A stretch of 64,000 nt of DNA from Vibrio aphrogenes (lineage in GTDB: Bacteria > Pseudomonadota > Gammaproteobacteria > Enterobacterales > Vibrionaceae): the NCBI RefSeq assembly GCF_002157735.2, contig NZ_AP018689.1, positions 434,001 to 498,000 on the forward strand, written 5' to 3'. This document shows positions 36,586 through 45,947 of this stretch, piece after piece. The translations under genes were made by a program, and so were the position numbers. Below the pieces are notes generated by a model. The model was given only the letters and a program-made list of their open reading frames with translations. It was not told the origin of the DNA and did no database searches. Each line of letters opens with the position of its first letter. Positions within the stretch are counted from its first letter, which is position 1.

Positions 36586-38013
36586 GTGACGGATCTAATC
36601 GCGTTATTAAATGATCTTCTTTGGGGATCGATCTTGGTCTATTTATTAGTGGGAGTAGGGATCTACTTTACGCTACGTTTAGGCTTTATACAGTTCCGCC
36701 ATTTTACTCATACGTTTTCAGTCTTAAAAAATAGCCGTAAAGCGGATGAATCGGGGATATCTTCATTCCAAGCATTTTGTACGAGCTTAGCGGCTCGCGT
36801 CGGCACCGGTAATATGGCTGGTGTGGCGGTTGCATTGACGGTTGGTGGTCCAGGTGCCATTTTCTGGATGTGGCTTATTGCTATGATGGGTATGGCAACT
36901 GCATTTGCGGAAAGTACGCTAGCACAGCTATACAAAACGAAAGGCAGTGATGGTAACTACATTGGTGGCCCAGCCTACTACATGGAAAAAGGCTTAGGAA
37001 TGCGTTGGATGGGGGTTCTATTCTCTGTCTTTCTTATCATTGCCTTTGGTCTAGTGTTTAATGCGGTACAGTCCAACTCTATTGCAGATGCTATGTATAC
37101 GGCATTTAACTGGAATAAAACCATTGTTGGTGGTGTACTGGTTGTATTGTCTGGCTTTGTTATCTTTGGTGGTATTCGTAAGATTGCTCGCACCGCCGAA
37201 GTGTTAGTGCCTATTATGGCTATCTTCTATTTGTTACTTGCAGTGATTGTCATTGCAATGAACCTAGAAAAAGTTCCTGGTGCTTTAGCGCTGATCTTTA
37301 AGAGTGCGTTTGGTTTGCAAGAAGCGGCTGCCGGTGGTGTTGGTTATGCTGTGATGAATGCGATTAAAACTGGTGTAGCTCGTGGTTTGTTCTCGAACGA
37401 AGCAGGTATGGGTTCTGCGCCTAATGCGGCAGCAGCGGCAACACCATATCCACCACACCCGGCATCACAAGGTTATGTGCAAATGCTTGGTGTGTTTGTT
37501 GATACAATCGTAATTTGTACTGCAACCGTTTCGATCATTTTGCTTTCTGGTGAATACGTACCACATGGCGAAGTGACTGGCATCATCTTGACGCAAAATG
37601 CATTAAGTTCTCAAGTGGGTGAGTGGGGTAAAACCTTCGTTGCCATCGCGATCTTCTTCTTTGCATTTACCTCGATCATTGCTAACTACTCTTATGCTGA
37701 AGGTAATATTCTCTTCATCTTTAAGAAGGCTCGTCACGCAAAAAACATTTTCCGTGTTATCGTGTTAGCCATGGTAATGTTTGGCTCGATGGCAACACTG
37801 CCAACAGTATGGTCTTTAGCGGATGCCTCAATGGGCTTAATGGCGATTGTTAACTTAGTGGCGATTTTATTGCTCTCAGGCATCGTGATAAAACTAGCGA
37901 AAGATTACAACAAGCAATTGGATGAAGGTAAATTACCAACATTCCATGCTGAAGATTTCCCTGAATTACACTCTCAAATTGAAGAAGGTGTTTGGGGTAA
38001 AAAAGAAGATTAA
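36586..38013 (+). CDS. Sodium:alanine (AGCS family) symporter
   Basis: This inner-membrane carrier is predicted to take up alanine or glycine with sodium. The 475 aa have about ten membrane helices and the family signatures SLAARVGTGNMAGVAVALTVGGPGA-type near 63-88, TAFAESTLAQLYK, and FSNEAGMGSAPNAAAAA. It starts at GTG 36586 with AGGTGAGG upstream. It lies close to yaaA near the thr operon, where E. coli has the homologue YaaJ (476 aa). The substrate is inferred from family only. Confidence 0.9.
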   Translation: MTDLIALLNDLLWGSILVYLLVGVGIYFTLRLGFIQFRHFTHTFSVLKNSRKADESGISSFQAFCTSLAARVGTGNMAGVAVALTVGGPGAIFWMWLIAMMGMATAFAESTLAQLYKTKGSDGNYIGGPAYYMEKGLGMRWMGVLFSVFLIIAFGLVFNAVQSNSIADAMYTAFNWNKTIVGGVLVVLSGFVIFGGIRKIARTAEVLVPIMAIFYLLLAVIVIAMNLEKVPGALALIFKSAFGLQEAAAGGVGYAVMNAIKTGVARGLFSNEAGMGSAPNAAAAATPYPPHPASQGYVQMLGVFVDTIVICTATVSIILLSGEYVPHGEVTGIILTQNALSSQVGEWGKTFVAIAIFFFAFTSIIANYSYAEGNILFIFKKARHAKNIFRVIVLAMVMFGSMATLPTVWSLADASMGLMAIVNLVAILLLSGIVIKLAKDYNKQLDEGKLPTFHAEDFPELHSQIEEGVWGKKED

Positions 38014-38039
38014 TTGTTGCAAGCAATTACACTGATTGA

Positions 38040-38068
38040 AAAAGCCATGCAGAGATGTATGGCTTTTT
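38040..38068 (+). terminator. Terminator after the alanine symporter gene
   Basis: AAAAGCCAT (38040-38048) pairs with ATGGCTTTT (38059-38067) and a T-run follows, 27 bases after the stop codon. Confidence 0.85.
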
Positions 38069-38111
38069 TGTTATACTGGCGATAAGTTACTTCAGAATAA
38101 ATGGATTGAAT

Positions 38112-38888
38112 ATGCTGATTTTGGTTTCCCCTGCTAAAACCTTAGATTATGAATCACCACTGCCAACTACCGAGCATACTTTACCTGAGTTGACAGAGCA
38201 TTCGGCTGAACTGATTGAAGTCTGTCGCCAATTGACGCCACAAGATATCGCCAGCTTGATGAAAGTGAGTGATAAAATTGCAGGCCTTAATGTAGCGCGT
38301 TTTGCACAATGGTCGCCGCAATTTTCGTTGGAAAATGCCCGCCAAGCGCTCTTTGCTTTTAAAGGTGATGTATATACTGGGTTAGAGGCTGAGAGCTTAT
38401 CTGACGAGGATATCCATTATGCGCAGGCTCATTTACGTATGTTGTCTGGTTTATATGGATTATTAAAGCCTTTAGATCTCATGCAGCCTTACCGTTTAGA
38501 AATGGGGACGAAGTTAGCCAACTCTCGCGGTAGCAACTTATACCAATTTTGGGGTGATATCGTAACCAATAAAGTGAACGAAGCCCTACAGCAACAAGGT
38601 GATGATTATTTGGTGAACTTGGCGTCGAATGAATACTTCAAATCGGTTAAGCCGGCGAAAATCCAAGGCAACATCATTACCCCAGTATTTAAAGACTGTA
38701 AAAATGGCACTTATAAAGTGATCAGTTTTTATGCCAAAAAAGCACGCGGCATGATGGCGCGTTACATCATTGAAAATAAAGTAGACAGTCTCGATAAGCT
38801 AAAAGCATTTGATAGTGCGGGTTATTTCTTTGTCGCCGCAGAATCAACGGATACGGAGTTGGTGTTTAAGCGGGAAGAGCAACACTAA
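38112..38888 (+). CDS. yaaA: Peroxide stress protein YaaA
   Basis: YaaA (DUF328) limits intracellular iron and oxidative damage in E. coli during peroxide stress. From ATG 38112 it is 258 aa, exactly the E. coli length. Family blocks are [43 protein letters not shown] and [15 protein letters not shown]. An upstream in-frame extension overlaps the preceding terminator and is rejected. Confidence 0.95.
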   Translation: MLILVSPAKTLDYESPLPTTEHTLPELTEHSAELIEVCRQLTPQDIASLMKVSDKIAGLNVARFAQWSPQFSLENARQALFAFKGDVYTGLEAESLSDEDIHYAQAHLRMLSGLYGLLKPLDLMQPYRLEMGTKLANSRGSNLYQFWGDIVTNKVNEALQQQGDDYLVNLASNEYFKSVKPAKIQGNIITPVFKDCKNGTYKVISFYAKKARGMMARYIIENKVDSLDKLKAFDSAGYFFVAAESTDTELVFKREEQH

Positions 38889-38900
38889 GACCGTTTAATT

Positions 38901-39131
38901 TAACCTCTGCTGCGGATAACTAGAAGTCACTCAATATACACTTTGGGCGCCTAACTTCGTTAAAATCAACGTAATAGGGCTGCTATTGACTTATGATTTT
39001 GCCTTGTTATTCATCCCAAATTGCAGCATTGAGAGAAAGTAACCAACCCTAGGTACCTGATAGATGTTTTTATCACATATATCAATAGGTTAGAATTTTT
39101 ATTGTGATACTCTGATCCACAATTGAGGTTA
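38901..39131. mobile_element. Miniature inverted-repeat element, copy 2
   Basis: This 231-bp unit is homologous over its whole length to 11931-12164. Shared internal blocks include GCGGATAACT, AGAAGT/GGAAGT plus CACTCAATA-like, ACGTAATAGG, TATTGA, CATTGAGAGAAA-like and AGGTTAGAAT. Its ends are TAACCTCTGCTGCGGATAAC and CTGATCCACAATTGAGGTTA, imperfect inverted repeats. It lies just after yaaA, ahead of the terminator shared with srmB, and has no coding capacity. Confidence 0.75.
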
Positions 39132-39180
39132 ATTTATGTGATTGGTCTCAATCTAAAGCCTGAATATACTGATAAAAATA

Positions 39181-39211
39181 AAAAAGGAGCACCTTATGGC
39201 GCTCCTTTTTT
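39181..39211. terminator. Bidirectional terminator between yaaA and srmB
   Basis: AAAAAGGAGC (39181-39190) pairs with GCTCCTTTTT (39201-39210), with CC/GG extending inside the loop. A's and T's flank it, so it suits both convergent transcripts. Confidence 0.9.
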
Positions 39212-39257
39212 ATAAACGGATTGGCTTTAATAACGCAGCTGAATTATTACAAGCGAG

Positions 39258-40490
39258 TTACTTTTTCTTACCAGTCTTTTTCTTCACGTTTGATTTCTTT
39301 TTCGTCTCAGCGGATTTTTTCTTCTTTTTCTTGAACGTTGGTTTTTTCGCTTTTGGACGTAAGTCTTTAATGTAACGCTCTTTAATTTCATCTTTGGTAT
39401 AGCGCATAACTCGCTCAATCATAGGCTGGTCATGGGCTTCGATAATCGAAATGGCATTACCTTTTTTACCAGCGCGAGCAGTACGACCAATACGGTGTAG
39501 GTACACATCGGCCGTGCGTGGCATGTCATAGTTGATCACATGGCTGACATCCGGTAAATCGATACCACGTGCCGCTACGTCGGTGGCAATCAAGACGTTA
39601 ACCTCACCATCACGGAAACGCTGAATCGCATTGTTACGACGGTCTTGTGGCATTTCACCTTGAATCCAAGAGCAGACGATTTGCACACTTTCTAATTGAC
39701 CACGCAGCTCGGCTAAGCGCTCACGAGTTTTGACGAAGATAATACTACGCTCAGCTTGATCGGATAAAATGGCTTTTAATAACGCTAATTTATGCTCGGC
39801 ATTATCGGCGCGATGGTACCACTGAGTGATTTTTTTACGTTCACGACGTGAAGGGTCGGCTTCAATTTTGACCGGGTTTTTAAGCAGATCTTCAGTAAAC
39901 CCTTCGACGCCTTTACCTTCTAAAGTGGCAGAGAAGAGTAAGGTTTGTTTACGCCAGCGGCACTCGGCAGATAAGCGGTCGACCACTGGGCCAAAACCCA
40001 TGTCCAACATACGATCCGCTTCATCGAGAATTAACCATTCGATCGCGCGGCAATCAAAGCGTTCGGCTTCAATGTATTCCATTAAACGACCCGGTGTGGC
40101 CACTACGATGTCTTGGGTAGTGCCTAAGATATCCGCATGTTCTTGATACATAACACCACCGGTAATGGTGAAAATATTCAAGTTGGTATTTTTGGCTAAA
40201 GCACGTGCTTGATCGGCAACTTGCATGGCAAGCTCGCGGGTCGGCGTTAGGATCAATACACGTGCGGGACCTGCTTTTTTACGTGGAAAGTCTTGTAAAT
40301 ATTGTAAAGCAGGTAAGACAAAAGCTGCGGTTTTGCCTGTACCTGTCGGAGCAGACGCTAACACATCTTTGCCATCAAGCGCTTGTGGAATGGCGTCCGC
40401 TTGAATTTGGGTTGGGCGCTCAAAGCCCATTTGTTCAATGGCTTCAATAAGGTTTTGGTCTAGATCGAGTTCAGCAAAGGTTCTGATCAC
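39258..40490 (-). CDS. srmB: DEAD-box RNA helicase SrmB
   Basis: SrmB is an ATP-dependent RNA helicase that assists early assembly of the large ribosomal subunit. From GTG 40490 (GGAG seven bases upstream) it is 410 aa. Motifs are Q (RPTQIQADAIP), I (APTGTGKTAAF), Ia (PTRELAMQV), II (LDEADRML), III (FSATLEG, the SrmB form), V (ATDVAARGIDLPD) and VI (HRIGRTARAGK). The C-terminus is a Lys-rich RNA-binding tail. It is next to trmN6, as in E. coli. Confidence 0.92.
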   Translation of the reverse strand: MIRTFAELDLDQNLIEAIEQMGFERPTQIQADAIPQALDGKDVLASAPTGTGKTAAFVLPALQYLQDFPRKKAGPARVLILTPTRELAMQVADQARALAKNTNLNIFTITGGVMYQEHADILGTTQDIVVATPGRLMEYIEAERFDCRAIEWLILDEADRMLDMGFGPVVDRLSAECRWRKQTLLFSATLEGKGVEGFTEDLLKNPVKIEADPSRRERKKITQWYHRADNAEHKLALLKAILSDQAERSIIFVKTRERLAELRGQLESVQIVCSWIQGEMPQDRRNNAIQRFRDGEVNVLIATDVAARGIDLPDVSHVINYDMPRTADVYLHRIGRTARAGKKGNAISIIEAHDQPMIERVMRYTKDEIKERYIKDLRPKAKKPTFKKKKKKSAETKKKSNVKKKTGKKK

Positions 40491-40622
40491 GGTATATCTC
40501 CGATAAGCCACATGGCTTTAGCATTAGGGTTCAAAAAAACAAACCCTTGCCATAGGCAAAAAAGGTTTATTAAAACGGTCGCGCATTATACTGCAAGATC
40601 GTGATTTCAGCGAGCGATCTCT

Positions 40623-41333
40623 TCACGACATCTTGAGATAAAAATCACGCGTTAAGTTGATAAATTCGGCGGTATAGTGATTATCTTGCCGTATGGTTAA
40701 CTGAGTCTGCTGAGTCTCGGTAGGATACCTTACTAAGGTAAAGAGTAAGCGATAAGCAGGCTTTCTCTGGGTGGTGTTCACCTGACATAGCTGTTCGACA
40801 AACCATCCTTGCTGCTGCGCCATAGCGATAAACTCTACGCCTTCCGCATTAGGTAAGATAAAACTGGCACCGCCCTCATGTTTGAGGAGTCGCTGACAGG
40901 CGGTTAATAACTCAAGATGAGACAAATTGTGAGTATGTCTGGCGGTGGCTCGGGCTTGCCAGTTCGAGGTGACGCCTGAATTAAAATAAGGTGGGTTACA
41001 AATAATATGGTCAAATGTCTCTGGTGGGGTAAATGCTTGTACGGCGATGTGTTCCAGCGTGATTCTGGATGACCAAGGACTATTTTGAATGTTGATTGAG
41101 GCCGCTTGAATGGCATCGTCATCAATATCAAGGGCTGTGATAGTGGCGTGTTGAGTACGTTGCGCACACATCAAGCTTAATAACCCGGTTCCGGTTCCTA
41201 TATCCAAAATTCGACTGTGCTCGGTAATGCCCGCCCACGCACCTAATACGATGCCATCAGTACTTACCGCCATGCCAGATTGACCACCATAGATCGAAAA
41301 TTGTTTTAAATGAAAATCTTTAGTTTGCTTCAT
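40623..41333 (-). CDS. trmN6: tRNA1(Val) adenine-37 N6-methyltransferase
   Basis: This enzyme (YfiC) methylates A37 of tRNA-Val1 using S-adenosylmethionine. The 236 aa have the SAM-binding LDIGTGTGLLSLM (near 44-56), an acidic loop LDID, and the N6-methylase catalytic NPPYF at about 113-117. The N-terminus FHLKQFSIYGGQSGMAVSTDGI is conserved in the family. It lies upstream of srmB on the same strand with about 130 bases between. Confidence 0.92.
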   Translation of the reverse strand: MKQTKDFHLKQFSIYGGQSGMAVSTDGIVLGAWAGITEHSRILDIGTGTGLLSLMCAQRTQHATITALDIDDDAIQAASINIQNSPWSSRITLEHIAVQAFTPPETFDHIICNPPYFNSGVTSNWQARATARHTHNLSHLELLTACQRLLKHEGGASFILPNAEGVEFIAMAQQQGWFVEQLCQVNTTQRKPAYRLLFTLVRYPTETQQTQLTIRQDNHYTAEFINLTRDFYLKMS

Positions 41334-41613
41334 ATTTAGTCTAAGTCACTGATTTTTTATTAGGTGATGGTTTTATGTTCTATTTCGTGCTTGTTTTGTT
41401 TGTTAATTGTTAAGCGATTCGTGCTTATTACTTATTAAATACTAGTGATAATAACTGCCTTTTGTTTATTTTGTTGCTATTTTGTGGTGTTTTATTGCTG
41501 TTTACTTGCGTAATGAGTTTGTTTTGTTCATTATTCTTCGCTTCTTTATTGGCTGGGAGAGGGGGTTTTTCTAGCCAAGTGACACTTCATTACTATTAGA
41601 TTAAGGGTTTATT

Positions 41614-42936
41614 TTGAACCAAAAGTTAAAAATAACCGATATTTTGGCCTTAGGCTTCATGCTGTTTGCCTTTTTTTTAGGCGCTGGGAATATCATTTTT
41701 CCGCCTCTTGCAGGGCAACTTGCAGGTGAAGAGGTTCTGCCCACCATGTTGGGTTTCTTGAGTACCGCTGTTGGGTTGCCGTTGTTAGGTATTATTGCCA
41801 TTGCTCTAGTGGGTGGTGGTTGGGATAAATTAACCCAAGACCTACCTAAAACGGCTGCAACCATAGTCGCGGTATTGTTCTTTATTATTATTGGTCCTGC
41901 CTTTGCCGCGCCACGTACCGGATTGGTTGCTTATGAAATGGGATTAAAACCTTTTATTGCAGAGCCATCACAAATCCATTTAACCATTTTTTCGATTACC
42001 TTTTTTGTTATTGCGAGTATGTTTGCTTGGTCACAAGGTAAATTACTCGATGTGATAGGCAAGGTACTGACACCGGTTTTATTTCTCGGTCTATTGGTAC
42101 TTTCTGTGATGGTTTTTGTTGAGCCTCAAGGTGAGATTGCGGCCGCACAAGCCAGTTATCTGACTCAGCCTTTTAGTACCGGTTTTCTTGATGGTTACAA
42201 TACTATGGATACCTTTGCATCCTTGATGTTTGGTACTTTAGTCATTGAAGCATTACGTACGAAAAAAATCACAGAAAAACGTGCGATAACTCGTTACGTG
42301 ATCTTCGCAGCCTTCATTGCGGCAGGTGGATTAGCTCTGGTTTATGTATCTTTATTTTATCTTGGTGCCACGAGCAGTACGATTGCTGCTGGACTGGATA
42401 ATGGCGGCGCAATCTTAAGTGTGTATGTACAGGCATTATTTGGTACGGAAGGACAATTAGTCCTCACGACCATTGTTTTATTGGCGTGTTTGACCACTTC
42501 GATTGGTTTGATTTCTGCATGTGCTGACTACTTTAGCTCTTTATGTTCAGTAGGTTATAAAGCGTGGGTTGTGATTGTTGGTGCGGTTTGTGCCTTGGTG
42601 GCTAATGTGGGGTTAACTCAGCTTATTGCGCTATCAGTTCCCGTATTATTTGCCTTGTATCCGGTTGCCATTGCGATCGTCTTGCTGACTTTGGTGCGCT
42701 CTCGCTTGCCAAATCGCCCACTGGCTTACCGTGTCGTTGTTTGCGTGTCATTGCTTTTCGCTTTAATCGACGCGGCTAAAGCTTTAAGTATTGATACCAG
42801 TGCCTTTACGTTCTTGCCTCTTTATGACTACGGTATGGCGTGGATGCTACCAACCGTGATTGCGATTGCTGCCATGTTAGTTGTTCCTAAAGCGCAAGCT
42901 CGTCAATCTGAAGAATTAGTAGAAGATATAGCGTAA
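41614..42936 (+). CDS. brnQ: Branched-chain amino acid transporter BrnQ
   Basis: BrnQ is a sodium-coupled inner-membrane carrier for leucine, isoleucine and valine. The 440 aa have about twelve helices, beginning with the conserved LGFMLFAFFLGAGNIIFPPLAGQ. Other blocks are GPAFAAPRTGLVAYEMG and DGYNTMDTFASLMFG. It starts at TTG 41614, in line with homologues. It is monocistronic and followed by a long terminator. Confidence 0.93.
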   Translation: MNQKLKITDILALGFMLFAFFLGAGNIIFPPLAGQLAGEEVLPTMLGFLSTAVGLPLLGIIAIALVGGGWDKLTQDLPKTAATIVAVLFFIIIGPAFAAPRTGLVAYEMGLKPFIAEPSQIHLTIFSITFFVIASMFAWSQGKLLDVIGKVLTPVLFLGLLVLSVMVFVEPQGEIAAAQASYLTQPFSTGFLDGYNTMDTFASLMFGTLVIEALRTKKITEKRAITRYVIFAAFIAAGGLALVYVSLFYLGATSSTIAAGLDNGGAILSVYVQALFGTEGQLVLTTIVLLACLTTSIGLISACADYFSSLCSVGYKAWVVIVGAVCALVANVGLTQLIALSVPVLFALYPVAIAIVLLTLVRSRLPNRPLAYRVVVCVSLLFALIDAAKALSIDTSAFTFLPLYDYGMAWMLPTVIAIAAMLVVPKAQARQSEELVEDIA

Positions 42937-42957
42937 GTCTTACCTTATCTCAGCGAC

Positions 42958-42997
42958 AAAAAAGGCAGAGAGATGTGAATGATCTCTCTGCCTTTTG
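42958..42997 (+). terminator. Terminator after brnQ
   Basis: A 15-bp perfect stem AAAAGGCAGAGAGAT (42960-42974) with ATCTCTCTGCCTTTT (42982-42996) encloses a 7-nt loop and ends in T's. A's on the left allow bidirectional use with fldB. Confidence 0.9.
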
Positions 42998-43023
42998 TGT
43001 TTTGGTATTTAACCTTATTGGTC

Positions 43024-43093
43024 AATTACTTTGATTTTAAAAGAAGTTGTATTCCGAGAGTGCGGTATTGAGTGACTTCTAGTTAACCGCTGC
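43024..43093 (-). repeat. Fragment of the miniature inverted-repeat element
   Basis: The reverse complement of this stretch matches the left end of copy 2: TTAACTAGAAGTCACTCAATA (one change from the copy 2 sequence), then CACT...ACAACTTCTTTTAAAATCAAAGTAAT against TAACTTCGTTAAAATCAACGTAAT. Only about 70 bp remain; the right terminal repeat is missing. It abuts the fldB stop codon. Confidence 0.65.
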
Positions 43094-43612
43094 TTACATT
43101 GCGTCGTAATATTGAACTAAAATCTGTTCACACCAAGCATCTAGTCGCTCATCGGTTAATTCATATTGCGAATCTTCATCTAAGGCTAAACCAACAAAGT
43201 GGCTATTATCAGCGGTTAAGGCTTTCGATTTTTCAAATTGATAACCTTGATTTGGCCAATAACCAATGAAGTTAACGCCCGTGGGAGTGAGTTCGTCGTG
43301 TAACATCCCCATCGCATCCAGAAACCATTCGCCATAGCCTTCTTGATCGCCGAGTCCGAATAATGCGACGTACTTGCCGTTTAGAGATAGCCCATCGATT
43401 TGCTGCCATACCGCGCTCCAATCTTCTTGAATCTCACCGAAATCCCAAGTGGAGATACCTAAAATAAGAAAATCATAATCTTGCATTGCTGCGACTGGCG
43501 TATCTTTGATGTTGTAGATATCGACTAACTCTTCACCAATGATAGCGCGTATTTTTTCTGAGACCATTTCGGTGTAACAGGTGCTAGAACCGTAGAATAA
43601 ACCAATCTTCAT
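43094..43612 (-). CDS. fldB: Flavodoxin 2 (FldB)
   Basis: FldB is a small FMN electron carrier of the long-chain flavodoxin type. The 172 aa start [21 protein letters not shown], with the phosphate-binding loop GSSTCYTE. The flavin-stacking loops [16 protein letters not shown] and [21 protein letters not shown] follow the family. It is divergent from xerD, as in E. coli. Its last residues ([10 protein letters not shown]) differ from homologues, and the TAA stop is adjacent to a repeat fragment that may have trimmed or replaced the original end. Confidence 0.93.
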   Translation of the reverse strand: MKIGLFYGSSTCYTEMVSEKIRAIIGEELVDIYNIKDTPVAAMQDYDFLILGISTWDFGEIQEDWSAVWQQIDGLSLNGKYVALFGLGDQEGYGEWFLDAMGMLHDELTPTGVNFIGYWPNQGYQFEKSKALTADNSHFVGLALDEDSQYELTDERLDAWCEQILVQYYDAM

Positions 43613-43816
43613 AAGTATTTTTTGATCATTTGATGAATTTTCGCTTTATTGTAGCGATAAAGTTAACGGCTTTATAGCGTCTTGTTTCTTTAAAATAATG
43701 CTATTTCATTTTCCGACATGAGTTATTAAGGCGAGGCATGAAATGTAGTGGTAATTGTTTGCGGCCTGCCGTACCCTCAACGGGTAAATGACAGAGGTTG
43801 AGTTAGGTGAAAAACG

Positions 43817-44725
43817 ATGGTGGCAGTGAAGCAATCAGAATTATCTTTCGTGGAACGTTTTCTTGATGCGATATGGTTAGAACGAGGGTTATCCGAAAAT
43901 ACCTTGCAGTCTTATCGTCATGATCTCGATAAATTAATTCATTGGTTGCAAGATAAATCGGTGTCGGTTTTAGAGGTGACCACTTTTGATTTGCAAGCCT
44001 ATCAAGCTTGGTTGGTTGAAAAAGAATTTAAACAAACCTCGCGCGCGCGAATGTTGTCTGCAATTCGGCGTTTCTTTCAATATTTAACGCGTGAAAAATT
44101 GCGTACCGATGACCCTAGTGCGTTATTAATTGCGCCTAAATTACCCAAACGTCTACCGAAGGATTTATCGGAACAGCAAGTTGATGCGTTATTAGCCGCT
44201 CCGATTGTTGAAGACCCGCTCGAATTACGCGATAAAGCCATGTTGGAATTATTGTATGCCACTGGGCTGCGTGTCACAGAGTTAATCAGTTTGACCATGG
44301 AGAACATGAGCTTACGCCAAGGTGTGGTGCGAGTGATGGGGAAAGGGGGAAAAGAGCGTTTAGTACCAATGGGAGAAGATGCCATTGAGTGGATTGAGAC
44401 CTATTTAGAGCAAGGTCGGCCAGCACTCCTTGGTGAGAAGAGTTCTGATGTTGTGTTTCCTAGTAAACGAGGCCAACAAATGACACGGCAAACCTTCTGG
44501 CATCGGATTAAGTTTTACGCCCAACATGCCGGCATTGATTCAGATGCGCTCTCGCCCCACGTGTTGCGTCACGCCTTTGCGACTCACTTATTAAACCATG
44601 GCGCGGATCTCAGGGTGGTGCAAATGCTACTCGGTCATAGTGACTTATCGACCACACAAATTTATACTCATGTCGCAACAGAACGATTAAAACAAATTCA
44701 TCAAGAACATCATCCTCGTGCTTGA
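43817..44725 (+). CDS. xerD: Site-specific tyrosine recombinase XerD
   Basis: XerD works with XerC at dif to resolve chromosome dimers under FtsK control. The 302 aa have the N-terminal core-binding domain and the catalytic domain with Arg in YATGLRVTEL, the HxxR box in LSPHVLRHAFATHLLNHG, His in QMLLGHSDLSTT and the nucleophile Tyr near 283 in TQIYTHV. It opens the xerD-dsbC-yqfB-recJ-prfB-lysS series, conserved with E. coli for most members. AGGTGA precedes the ATG. Confidence 0.96.
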   Translation: MVAVKQSELSFVERFLDAIWLERGLSENTLQSYRHDLDKLIHWLQDKSVSVLEVTTFDLQAYQAWLVEKEFKQTSRARMLSAIRRFFQYLTREKLRTDDPSALLIAPKLPKRLPKDLSEQQVDALLAAPIVEDPLELRDKAMLELLYATGLRVTELISLTMENMSLRQGVVRVMGKGGKERLVPMGEDAIEWIETYLEQGRPALLGEKSSDVVFPSKRGQQMTRQTFWHRIKFYAQHAGIDSDALSPHVLRHAFATHLLNHGADLRVVQMLLGHSDLSTTQIYTHVATERLKQIHQEHHPRA

Positions 44726-44752
44726 GGTGTGATTTATTTTTTAAGGTGTGTT

Positions 44753-45517
44753 ATGCATTTATTTTCTTTCGCGAAGGCCATGCGTCGTCGCTTCGTGTTA
44801 TTTCAAGGTTTACTTGCGTGCTTGGTTGCCGTGGTCAGTGTGTCTAGCCATGCCGCTGAGGCCAATAAAGATGAAATTAGCGCTCGTTTTATTAATCTTG
44901 GCATCATGGTGATGGACGTTGCAGCTTCACCGATTGATGGCTTGTATGAAGTGACTACCAACCAAGGCTTGTTTTACGCTTCTGAAAATGGGGACTTTTT
45001 CATTCAAGGAAAAATGTATAGCCTCGATAAACAAGGTAATTTTACCGATTTACTCGCCAAGAAATACGCGAAGCAAGTTGAGAAATTTACCGATGATATG
45101 ATCATTTACAAAGCCAAAGATGAGAAATATGTGGTGACGGTTTTTACCGATATTACTTGTGGTTACTGCGTAAAATTACATAAAGAAATGCAGAAATATA
45201 ACGATGCTGGCATTACGGTTCGCTATATGGCTTATCCACGTCAAGGACCAAGAGGGGAAGTGGCGGATGCGATGGCAAAAGTGTGGTGTGCTGATGATCG
45301 CAAACAAGCCTTAGATGATGTGAAATTGAACCGCAATTTTGATTTTAACTCTAAGCATTTACCACAGTGTCAACAGATGATCGTTGACCAATATGCCTTT
45401 GGTGCACAATTAGGAATCAATGGTACGCCAGCCATTTTATTGTCGAATGGGCGTTTAGTTGGTGGCTACTTACCGGCAGACAAACTTTTAGAAGCGTTAA
45501 AGGCTGAAAATTTATAA
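44753..45517 (+). CDS. dsbC: Thiol:disulfide interchange protein DsbC
   Basis: DsbC is the periplasmic disulfide isomerase kept reduced by DsbD. From ATG 44753 (AAGG upstream) it is 254 aa, with an N-terminal signal peptide ending near SSHA-A (residue 34), a dimerisation domain, and a thioredoxin-like domain whose redox motif is C136-G-Y-C139. A further in-frame ATG lies nine codons later. It is 27 bases after xerD and overlaps the next gene by one base. Confidence 0.93.
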   Translation: MHLFSFAKAMRRRFVLFQGLLACLVAVVSVSSHAAEANKDEISARFINLGIMVMDVAASPIDGLYEVTTNQGLFYASENGDFFIQGKMYSLDKQGNFTDLLAKKYAKQVEKFTDDMIIYKAKDEKYVVTVFTDITCGYCVKLHKEMQKYNDAGITVRYMAYPRQGPRGEVADAMAKVWCADDRKQALDDVKLNRNFDFNSKHLPQCQQMIVDQYAFGAQLGINGTPAILLSNGRLVGGYLPADKLLEALKAENL

Positions 45518-45846
45518 TGGATAATAAAAGTAACATCGCGACCGAAATGACTTTTTTTGCGCGCTTTGAAGCTGATATCGTTGCCGGTAAGAAGACCATT
45601 ACCATTCGCGATGAAGCCGATAGCCATTATGCGCCGGGTTCTATCGTATCTGTCTCGACACAAGAGCAAGGCCGTGTCTTTTGTCGTTTGAAAATATGCT
45701 CAGTGACGCCGATTCATTTTTCAGAGTTGAATGAATATCATGCCCAGCAAGAGAATATGACCTTGCCGCAACTACAAGCGGTGATTCAAGAGATTTACCC
45801 GGGGCAACAATCTTTATATTTAATTGAATATCAATTACAAGCCTAG
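45517..45846 (+). CDS. yqfB: ASCH-domain protein, YqfB-like N4-acetylcytidine amidohydrolase
   Basis: This small ASCH-domain protein resembles E. coli YqfB, which hydrolyses N4-acetylcytidine to cytidine. The 109 aa include the block GKKTITIRDEADSHY with Lys26 and Thr29, and Glu79 in HAQQENMTL, aligning with the E. coli catalytic Lys21, Thr24 and Glu74. The start overlaps the dsbC stop (TAATG), implying translational coupling. The catalytic residues are present, so the activity is plausible but inferred. Confidence 0.88.
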   Translation: MDNKSNIATEMTFFARFEADIVAGKKTITIRDEADSHYAPGSIVSVSTQEQGRVFCRLKICSVTPIHFSELNEYHAQQENMTLPQLQAVIQEIYPGQQSLYLIEYQLQA

Positions 45847-45947
45847 TGCTGATTTAAGAAGTTAGGGTGAGTGCTTACTTACTTTAACTTCTTAATGATC
45901 ACTTATTATTGCTTGGCTTAATCCACGTTTAACAACTTAAGATTATT

